A stretch of DNA of 35,969 bases from Candidatus Palauibacter australiensis (GTDB taxonomy: Bacteria > Gemmatimonadota > Gemmatimonadetes > Palauibacterales > Palauibacteraceae): positions 1 to 35,969 of the forward strand of contig JAPPBA010000013.1 of NCBI GenBank assembly GCA_026705295.1. Reading direction: 5' to 3'. Below the pieces are notes generated by a model, which saw only the letters and a program-made list of their open reading frames with translations, was not told the origin of the DNA and did no database searches. How positions within the stretch are numbered: position 1 is the first letter of the stretch; every line of letters starts with the position of its first letter. This document shows, one piece after another, positions 30,002-35,969 of this stretch. Both the position numbers and the translations under genes were made by a program.

Positions 30002-31765
30002 TCACGGGCAGAATGGGTCGAGGCGGTCGGCCACCGCGGCCAGGCCGTCCACCGGTGAGACGTCGCTCCCCGTCACCTTCGAGATCCGGATCGCGACGAT
30101 GCCGTTGGGGAAGAGGACGACGCGGTGCCCGCCCCAGCCCGACATGCGCGGGAGGTCGACGACGCAGCCCCCTTCGCCGACGTAGTTCTGGTGCCAGACC
30201 GCGAGGTAGTAGCTGGGCTGCCCGATCTCGACGGGCGGGCCGAAGGCGATCCCCCGCGCGTCCGTCCGGTACAACACCTCGGCCGTCAACTCGGGGTGCA
30301 GCAGAGGCTCGCCCGCGTGCATGCCCCCGTTCTGGAGCAGCCGCGCGATCTTCGCGAGGTCGTCCAACGTCGGGTAGTAACCCTGTGACATCTGCGGCAG
30401 CGTGAGCGAGCCGTCCGCCTCGACGAGCCGGTTGGTCGGCACGTGCGGCACGCCGATGGGTCGGTACACCTCGTCCTCCAGCATCTCCCACAGATCGGCC
30501 TCCGGACCGGCCCGATGCTTGAGGTAGGCGTCCATCGCCGCGCCGATGAGGAACGCGTCCTGGTCGCGGTAGCGGACGACCTCGCCGGGTCCCCACGGAT
30601 GGTTCGAGGCGCGGAACACCTGCCGGATCCGCTCGTCCTTCGAAATCGCCGTGTACCAGTCGTCGTAGCCGATCAGGTAGCCGTCGCCCGTGTTGTTGGG
30701 CTCGGTCCGCGTCGATCCCTCTCCCACCCCCGTGGCCATGTTGAGGACGTCCCGGAAGCGGACGTCCTCCCAGCCGTCGTGTTCCGCCGTGACGTTCAGG
30801 TGGTCGGCCACGCGCTCCTCGAGGATCTCGCGCCCGTAGCGCTGCGCCAGCCGCAGCGCGGCCACCGTGTTCCCGGTGGACTTGGTGACGGACCAGATCC
30901 CGAAACGCTGCTCCCGGCAGAAGGGAAGCTCCCCGAACGGCGTGGGGCAGTCGGCGGCGTAGAGCGTGTCCCGCACGAGGAAGGCGGCCGTGACCATGTT
31001 CGCGGTATTCATGTCCCCGTGCATGGCGTCGAACACGGCGTCTCCCACCCGCGGGCGCAGGTCGGAGATCGGGCGCAGGGGCAGACGCCGCGCCTTCTCG
31101 GCGGCGAAGGCCTCGATCGCCCCCGCCGGCGCCGGGCCCGGCGCAAACTCCGCCGCGAGCTGGCCCCACATCAACCGCCGCTGCACGAGGAAGTAGGGCC
31201 GTCCCTGGGTCACGGTCTGGAAGCGGACGCCCGACACCTCCCGGTCGTTGAAGGCGAAGGTCGCAACCCCGTTGTACGTCTCGTTCTCGACGGAACTCGC
31301 GAGTTGCAGCGGGAACGCCGCCCGCGACCATGCTTCCCCCGGCTCGGCCCAGACGGTTCCGGGCCCGACCAGGACATCCCAATAACTCCCGGCTTCGGTG
31401 CGCGTGCCGGAGACGATGAGATTGCGGTTCCACGGGATCAGGTCGCGGCCATCCGCGACGAATCCCAGCGACACGTCGGGGAAGCGCTTCGTGTCCCGCC
31501 CCATGAAGCGGCGCGGATCGAGTTCCGCGGGCTCCGTCTCGATCTCGGCCCCGGCGAGCGTGATGACGCCGGAGAAGGGATGCCGGGCGGGCTCCGCTTC
31601 GGACGAGGGGAGAAAGCGGTCGTTGGGGAGCATGGCGGGCGGGGGCCAGGCCCCGCGGGTCAGCTCTTCGAGGGGGATCGGAGCGGAAGCGCCGGGGCCG
31701 CCCGCGCCTCCGCAGGCGCCTGAGAGCAGAAGCGCGGCCAGCAGCGGAAGCCGGTTTCGAGTCAT
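30002..31765 (-). CDS. Large exported serine beta-lactamase-family hydrolase
   Basis: The ATG at 31765 is chosen because AAAGGA lies 6 nt upstream and the signal peptide then ends LSGACGGA, a lipobox; a further Met lies 8 codons upstream. The 587-residue protein has a long N-terminal beta-rich region (about residues 60-250), then a serine hydrolase domain with Ser292 and Lys295 in SVTK, a HYRDQD-like YxN-equivalent (VRYRDQDAFLI), and WGGHR near the end in place of the KTG-type triad element. The two-part layout differs from the other serine hydrolase in this window (21464). The substrate is unknown. Confidence 0.83.
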   Translation of the reverse strand: MTRNRLPLLAALLLSGACGGAGGPGASAPIPLEELTRGAWPPPAMLPNDRFLPSSEAEPARHPFSGVITLAGAEIETEPAELDPRRFMGRDTKRFPDVSLGFVADGRDLIPWNRNLIVSGTRTEAGSYWDVLVGPGTVWAEPGEAWSRAAFPLQLASSVENETYNGVATFAFNDREVSGVRFQTVTQGRPYFLVQRRLMWGQLAAEFAPGPAPAGAIEAFAAEKARRLPLRPISDLRPRVGDAVFDAMHGDMNTANMVTAAFLVRDTLYAADCPTPFGELPFCREQRFGIWSVTKSTGNTVAALRLAQRYGREILEERVADHLNVTAEHDGWEDVRFRDVLNMATGVGEGSTRTEPNNTGDGYLIGYDDWYTAISKDERIRQVFRASNHPWGPGEVVRYRDQDAFLIGAAMDAYLKHRAGPEADLWEMLEDEVYRPIGVPHVPTNRLVEADGSLTLPQMSQGYYPTLDDLAKIARLLQNGGMHAGEPLLHPELTAEVLYRTDARGIAFGPPVEIGQPSYYLAVWHQNYVGEGGCVVDLPRMSGWGGHRVVLFPNGIVAIRISKVTGSDVSPVDGLAAVADRLDPFCP

Positions 31766-31909
31766 CGCGATCCTTTCCGAGCGGTGCACGTCACGTCGGT
31801 CACCCCTCGGCGAACCCCGCGGTTGCCGCCGCCGGGGCGTCTTGGAGGCGCCGAGACCTGTGCGTAGCTTGCGGCGGGAGCATACGAACTGTCACGAGGG
31901 GGAGTGAAT

Positions 31910-33178
31910 ATGCACGCATGGCGGGGAACCGTTCGACACGCCGGGATCGTGGTTCTGGCGGCCGTACTGGCGGTCTCATGCGATGGAAGTACCGGGCCGT
32001 CGAGCTTCGAGCCGGGACCGCTGGGAACCGTGACGATCCTGCGCGGCGAGTCGGTGCGGATCCGTTCCCTGCTGTCGATGACGGGCGCGCCATCGCTCGG
32101 GGTCGCGGCGCGGCGCGGCGTGGAGCTTGCCGTCCGCGACGTGGGCACCGTCCTCGGCCGCGGCGTCGACCTCGGCGACCCGGTGGACTCCAGGTGCTCC
32201 CCCGAGGGCGGGCGGGCCGGCGCCGCCGAGATCGTCGCCGATCCGCAGGTGGTGGGCGTCATCGGCACCTCCTGCTCGGCCGCCGCGGTGGCCGCCTCCC
32301 CGGTGATCAGCCGGGCGGGGTTCGCGATGATCGCGCCGAGCACCACGTCGCCGGTGCTGACCTCCGATCTGGCGGGCACCCCGAGCCCGGACCATCACCC
32401 CGGCTATTTCCGCGTCGCCAACAACGACCTCTACCAGGCGCGGGCCGTGGCGGACTTCGCCTACACTCATCTCGGCCTCCGTCGGATCGTCACGCTGCAC
32501 GACGGGGATCCCTACACGACGGCGCTGACGAACGCTTTCGGGGACGCCTTCCGCGCGGTCGGCGGAGAGGTACCCGTCGCCACCGGAATCGCGAAGGGTC
32601 AGACGGACATGACGTCCGTGCTCGCGGAGTTCGCGGCCGCCGGGCCGGACGGGATCTTCTTCCCGCTCTTCGTCCCCGAAGGGTCGCCGTTCGCGGCGCA
32701 GGCGCGTGGGTTCGATGGCCTCGAGGGCGCGACGCTGATCTCGGGTGCGGCCCTCCTCGTGTCGGAGTTCCTGGCGGAGCCGCAGTCCGAGGGGATCTAC
32801 TTCGCCGGGCCCCAGTCGGACTATCGCGGCAACGTCAACGCGGTGACCGGGAAGAGCGCCGAGACCGTCAGCGCCGCGTACAATGCCGAGTACGGCGAGC
32901 ATCCCTCGACCCCGTATTGGGCGCTCGCCTACGATGCGACGACGTTCCTGCTCGACGCCATCGGCGCCGTGGCGGTGGAGGAGGGCGGACGGCTCTACAT
33001 CGACCGCGCCGCGCTGCGCGCGCGGATCGGAGCCCATGGGATCGAGGGCCTGATCGGCACGATCTCCTGCGACGCCTTCGGCGACTGCGGAACCGGACGT
33101 CAGCTCATCTACCACCACACGGACTCGAGCGTCACGGATGTCGACCGGTTGCCCGTCGTCTACCGGTTTTCCCCCTAG
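31910..33178 (+). CDS. Orphan ABC-type amino-acid binding lipoprotein (Peripla_BP_6 type)
   Basis: From the ATG at 31910 (GAGGGGGAG upstream; a GTG at 31904 is an alternative) the 422-residue protein has a signal peptide ending LAVSCDGS, a lipobox. The body is a type I periplasmic binding fold of the Leu/Ile/Val class: RIRSLLSMTG, GVELAVRDVG, VVGVIGTSCSAAAVAASPV, FRVANNDLYQARAVADFAY and PYWALAYDATTFLLDAIG. No permease or ATPase genes lie next to it, so it may be an orphan receptor or sensor. Its last 41 bp overlap the P450 start in another frame. Confidence 0.86.
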   Translation: MHAWRGTVRHAGIVVLAAVLAVSCDGSTGPSSFEPGPLGTVTILRGESVRIRSLLSMTGAPSLGVAARRGVELAVRDVGTVLGRGVDLGDPVDSRCSPEGGRAGAAEIVADPQVVGVIGTSCSAAAVAASPVISRAGFAMIAPSTTSPVLTSDLAGTPSPDHHPGYFRVANNDLYQARAVADFAYTHLGLRRIVTLHDGDPYTTALTNAFGDAFRAVGGEVPVATGIAKGQTDMTSVLAEFAAAGPDGIFFPLFVPEGSPFAAQARGFDGLEGATLISGAALLVSEFLAEPQSEGIYFAGPQSDYRGNVNAVTGKSAETVSAAYNAEYGEHPSTPYWALAYDATTFLLDAIGAVAVEEGGRLYIDRAALRARIGAHGIEGLIGTISCDAFGDCGTGRQLIYHHTDSSVTDVDRLPVVYRFSP

Positions 33179-34424
33179 CAGGCCGTCACGGGCCGCCAGG
33201 GCCGCCGACCCGCCGGCGGATCTCGACGACCTCTTCGCGGAAGAGGTGATCGCGCGCCCGTACGCAACCTTCGCGCGGTTGCGGGAGCGGGATCCCGTCC
33301 ACTGGAACGAGAAGTTCGGGCTGTGGGTCGTGACCGGATACGATCCCGTCGTCTGGATCCTCCGGCACCACGAACTCTTCTCCTCGGCGGTGATCCGGGG
33401 CGTTCAGGGGGCGCCGTACCCGCCGGTGCTGCCCGAGGACGCGCCCCTGTTCGACGAGGTCAGGACGTTCCGCGCGGATCAACTCGTGGAGCAGGACCGT
33501 CCCGCACACCTCGAGCAGCGGAAGACGGTTCACTCCTTCTTCACGCCGACGGCGATGGAAGGCTGGCGACCCTTCGTGCGCCGGGCGGTCGACGAACTCC
33601 TCGACGAGCTGTGGCCCAGGGGACGGATGAACGTCGTCACCGACCTCGCGGCGCCGCTCCCCGTGCGGATTATCGCCCGGCTGATGGGCGTCCCCCGCGA
33701 GGACATGGACACGCTTCGGGGGCTCGCGGACAGCATCCTCCACCTGAATCGCGGCGAACCCGACCGGCTGCGGCCCCTGACGGAGGGGATTCGCGGGATC
33801 GTGGAGTACGCCCGCCCGTTCGTCGAGGAGCGGCTCCGGAATCCCGGCGACGACCTGATTTCGGCTCTGGCGCAGGGGGAAAACGACGGCGTCTTCACGC
33901 GGCACCAGGTGCTCGTGAATACGGGGCTGATGCTGTTCGCGGGACACGAGACGACGATGAACCTGATCTGCAACGGTCTCCGCGCCTTTATCGAGCATCC
34001 CGCGCAGTGGGACAGGCTGAGAGCGGACCCGGACCGCTTCGCCCGGACGGCGACCGAGGAGTGTCTCCGCTTCGATCCGCCGGTGAAGTCCACCCAGCGC
34101 ATCGTCGCGCGCGAGGCCGAACTGTGCGGGAAGACGCTGTCGCCCGGAGAGCGGATCCGCTGGATCATCGCGGCGGCGAACCGGGACCCGTCCGTGTTCG
34201 AGGACCCGGACCGGTTCGATATCGGGCGCCAGCCGAACCCGCATCTCTCCTTCGGGTCGGGGATCCACTACTGCCTCGGGGTCGCGCTCGCGCGCATGGA
34301 GGGACAGGAGGTGTTCGGCGGGCTGGCGCGCCGCTTCGAGCGCTTCGCCCTCGACACGGACGAACTGCGCTACCAGCCCAGCATCCAATTCCGCTCCATC
34401 GAATCCATGCCCGTGACATGGTGA
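33138..34424 (+). CDS. Bacterial class I cytochrome P450
   Basis: This 428-residue soluble P450 has the I-helix motif FAGHETT, the ExxR helix in TEECLRFDP, and the heme loop FGSGIHYCLGVALARME with Cys379 as thiolate ligand. The substrate-binding N-terminal half shows the usual RPYATFARLRERDPVHW. The only plausible start is ATG 33138, inside the preceding gene, with a weak ribosome site; the next in-frame GTG would remove conserved sequence. The ferredoxin gene 35 nt downstream is its probable electron donor. Substrate unknown. Confidence 0.92.
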   Translation: MSTGCPSSTGFPPSRPSRAARAADPPADLDDLFAEEVIARPYATFARLRERDPVHWNEKFGLWVVTGYDPVVWILRHHELFSSAVIRGVQGAPYPPVLPEDAPLFDEVRTFRADQLVEQDRPAHLEQRKTVHSFFTPTAMEGWRPFVRRAVDELLDELWPRGRMNVVTDLAAPLPVRIIARLMGVPREDMDTLRGLADSILHLNRGEPDRLRPLTEGIRGIVEYARPFVEERLRNPGDDLISALAQGENDGVFTRHQVLVNTGLMLFAGHETTMNLICNGLRAFIEHPAQWDRLRADPDRFARTATEECLRFDPPVKSTQRIVAREAELCGKTLSPGERIRWIIAAANRDPSVFEDPDRFDIGRQPNPHLSFGSGIHYCLGVALARMEGQEVFGGLARRFERFALDTDELRYQPSIQFRSIESMPVTW

Positions 34425-34472
34425 GGGCCGCATGGTGAGGATCGCATGGTGAGGATCGCATGGTGAGGATCG
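34417..34472 (+). repeat. Four tandem 14-bp copies of a start region
   Basis: Four contiguous units CATGGTGAGGATCG (the first has GGCCG at its end) run from the P450 stop into the ferredoxin start. Each unit has an ATG, an overlapping TGA and a GAGG ribosome site 5 nt before the next ATG. Units 1 to 3 encode six-residue peptides (MVRAAW, then MVRIAW twice); only the fourth opens the ferredoxin as MVRI. This is a tandem duplication of the translation start. Confidence 0.9.
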
Positions 34473-34699
34473 AGGTCGATCACGGGCTCTGCGTCGGCAA
34501 CGCGATGTGCGTGGCCACCGCGCCCGGCGTGTTCGCGCACAACGAGAACCGCCAGTCGACGGTCGTCGATGCCGAGGGCGACCCGGAAGCTCTGGTCCTC
34601 GAAGCGGCGGCGAACTGTCCCGTGAGCGCGATCCGTGTGATGGACGGAGACACCGGCCGCTCGCTGTTCCCGCCGGAGCCGGGCGCGGGAGGCGTGTGA
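34460..34699 (+). CDS. Small ferredoxin of the P450 electron-donor type
   Basis: The 79-residue protein carries a single cluster motif, C11-VGNAM-C17 followed by C53-P, the pattern of [3Fe-4S] (or site-differentiated [4Fe-4S]) ferredoxins in which the middle ligand position is not Cys, here Asn14. It lies directly after the P450 and is the likely electron donor. No reductase gene is in the window. The start is the last of four duplicated start units; the ribosome site GAGG in the unit above is 5 nt from the ATG. Confidence 0.9.
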   Translation: MVRIEVDHGLCVGNAMCVATAPGVFAHNENRQSTVVDAEGDPEALVLEAAANCPVSAIRVMDGDTGRSLFPPEPGAGGV

Positions 34700-34714
34700 C
34701 AGGGGGATGATCCA

Positions 34715-35578
34715 ATGACGCGAACCATGAGCGTGCCGGGCGGGGGCGGGGGCTCCGAAGCAAGGAAGCGGACGACGTTCGACCTCGTGGCGATGAAGGC
34801 GCGCGGCGAGAAGATCGTCGCCATCACCGCCTACGACGCGCTCTTCGCATCGCTCGTGGACGCGGCGGGCGTGGACCTGATTCTCGTGGGCGACTCCCTG
34901 GCGAGCGTCCTGTGCGGAGAGGAGACGACGCTTTCCGCCACGGTGGAGCAGATGACGTACCACGGCCGGATCGTGACGCGGGGGGCGACGCGCGCCTTCG
35001 TCGTCGTCGACATGCCCTTCCTGAGCTACCAGGTCTCGCGCGCGGAGGCCGTACGAAACGCCGGGAACATCCTCAAGCACACCGGAGCCGGCGCCGTGAA
35101 GCTCGAGGGCGGGTTCGAGGCCGTCGACGCGGTGCGGGCGATCGTCCGGGCGGGGATTCCCGTGATGGGCCACCTCGGGTTCACGCCGCAATCGGTGCAC
35201 GCGCTCGGGGGACACCGGATTCAGGGGAAGGACGAAGAGGCTGCGGCCCGGCTGGTGGAGGAAGCCGTCGCGCTGGAGGAGGCGGGGGTCTTCTCCATCG
35301 TCCTCGAGTTGATGCCGACCGCCGCGGCCCGGCGGGTGACGGAGGCCATCTCCGTCCCGACGATCGGGATCGGAGCCGGCCCGGAGTGCGACGGACAGGT
35401 GCTCGTGCTGCACGACATGCTGGGCCTGAACGAAGGGTTCAGCGCCCGTTTTCTGAAACGGTACGCCGAATTGGGGAAAGCCACGCGGGAGGCCGTCGCG
35501 CGCTACGCCGAGCAAGTGCGGGCGGGAAGTTATCCCGCGGAGGAACACGGCTACGAATCGACCGGGGACGGGGGTTGA
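34715..35578 (+). CDS. panB: 3-methyl-2-oxobutanoate hydroxymethyltransferase PanB
   Basis: This enzyme makes ketopantoate, the first committed step to pantothenate and CoA. The 287-residue product shows ITAYDALFASLVDAAGVD, VGDSLASVL, VVVDMPFLSYQ (metal Asp), GAVKLEGG, GIPVMGHLGFTPQSV, VLELMP (catalytic Glu), IGIGAGPECDGQVLVLHDM. Metal and substrate residues look intact. The ATG at 34715 has AGGGGG 8 nt upstream. The last codon and stop are followed at once by a short-chain-dehydrogenase remnant, so the 3' boundary may be a rearrangement site. Confidence 0.95.
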   Translation: MTRTMSVPGGGGGSEARKRTTFDLVAMKARGEKIVAITAYDALFASLVDAAGVDLILVGDSLASVLCGEETTLSATVEQMTYHGRIVTRGATRAFVVVDMPFLSYQVSRAEAVRNAGNILKHTGAGAVKLEGGFEAVDAVRAIVRAGIPVMGHLGFTPQSVHALGGHRIQGKDEEAAARLVEEAVALEEAGVFSIVLELMPTAAARRVTEAISVPTIGIGAGPECDGQVLVLHDMLGLNEGFSARFLKRYAELGKATREAVARYAEQVRAGSYPAEEHGYESTGDGG

Positions 35579-35715
35579 GCGACGTGTCCGCGCTCGGCCT
35601 CTTCCTCACTTCCGGCGCAGGTGCGAAGATATCCGGGCAGGCACTTCCCGCGGACGGACACACGGAGGGCCTGAGTTCCGGCGCGGACACGGACAGCGAC
35701 CCCAGCGGCGAATAG
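35579..35715 (+). pseudogene. Remnant of a short-chain dehydrogenase C-terminus
   Basis: A frame open from 35578 encodes SDVSALGLFLTSGAGAK followed by ISGQALPADGHTEGL, which is the typical end of short-chain dehydrogenase/reductase proteins (FL..S..A..ISGQ.L..DG). The similarity begins immediately after the panB stop and there is no upstream part of the gene, so this is a truncated tail. A GTG at 35584 could start a 43-residue peptide, but it would have no Rossmann core. Confidence 0.6.
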
Positions 35716-35730
35716 CGAGAGAAGGACGAC

Positions 35731-35969
35731 ATGCGAGCGGCATGGTACACGAAACTGGGGTCGGCAGGCGACGTTCTGGAGGTAGGGGAGCGGGAGACGC
35801 CGGTGCCCGGCCCCGGCGAAGTTCGGGTCCGCGTACGCACCTCCGGAATCAACCCCGTCGACGTAAAGCGGCGAGCCGGCGGCCGCGGCGCGCTCGACTC
35901 CACGCTCGTGGTGCCGCACTTCGACGGCGCCGGGGTCATCGACCAGGTGGGAGACGGCGTCGATGCCGG
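35731..35969 (+). CDS. Quinone-reductase/zinc-alcohol-dehydrogenase-family protein, truncated by window edge
   Basis: The ATG at 35731 follows AGAAGGA. The visible 79 residues, MRAAWYTKLGSAGDVLEVGE, TPVPGPGEVRVRVRTSGINPVDVKRRAG (region of about 24-51), and PHFDGAGVIDQVGDG, match the GroES-like N-terminal domain of medium-chain NADPH:quinone oxidoreductases. The GINPVDVK motif is typical of the quinone reductase branch, which lacks catalytic zinc. The nucleotide-binding half lies beyond the window. Confidence 0.88.
   Translation, partial: MRAAWYTKLGSAGDVLEVGERETPVPGPGEVRVRVRTSGINPVDVKRRAGGRGALDSTLVVPHFDGAGVIDQVGDGVDA

Overview
The window is a GC-rich, gene-dense stretch of chromosome from a Gram-negative bacterium. 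Outer-membrane, TonB-dependent and lipoprotein genes show the cell type. Many enzyme families that are usually cytosolic carry signal peptides here: a Tat-type HDAC-like protein, a lipoprotein HpaI-like aldolase, a secreted creatininase-like protein and a TolB-amidohydrolase fusion. That mix, with the base composition, fits an environmental or host-associated Gemmatimonadota-like lineage. This is an inference from gene content only, because no rRNA marker is present.

Positions 858-16173 form a corrinoid uptake and salvage island. cobT-cobU-cobS-cobC (+) assemble the nucleotide loop. A convergent pair (-) encodes the outer-membrane receptor BtuB and a lipoprotein beta-propeller that resembles BtuG; it lies behind a cobalamin riboswitch (7611-7774). 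pduX (+) is followed by a second cobalamin riboswitch (8839-9003), whose 5' half lies inside the end of the pduX frame. This leads a tightly overlapping run: btuF-btuC-btuD-cbiB-cobD-cobO-cobQ. Together these import corrinoids, make aminopropanol phosphate from threonine, attach it, adenosylate the corrin and add the lower ligand. No corrin-ring synthesis genes are visible. cobQ is interrupted by an in-frame TAA exactly where a conserved Gln codon (CAA) is expected.

Positions 16243-21331 hold a metallo-beta-lactamase-fold lipoprotein, a TolB-like/amidohydrolase protein, a CcdA/DsbD-like membrane protein and a TlpA-like thioredoxin, translationally coupled on the + strand. Convergent to them is a secreted peroxiredoxin read through an in-frame UGA at the peroxidatic position. 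The reconstructed protein has no cysteine, and a bacterial-SECIS-like stem-loop lies about 21 nt downstream of the UGA. I interpret it as an undescribed periplasmic selenocysteine peroxiredoxin; this is the most interesting signal in the window.

Positions 21464-33178 carry accessory and exported enzymes: two serine beta-lactamase-family hydrolases, an aminotransferase, a rhodanese lipoprotein, an S10 carboxypeptidase, an HpaI-like aldolase lipoprotein, an HDAC-like amidohydrolase, a YchF-like GTPase, a DUF6165-like protein and an orphan amino-acid-type binding lipoprotein. Positions 33138-35969 hold a cytochrome P450 with its ferredoxin (the ferredoxin start region is tandemly repeated), panB, a remnant of a short-chain dehydrogenase and the start of a quinone-reductase-like gene. 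I saw no tRNA, rRNA, CRISPR, insertion sequence or integrase.
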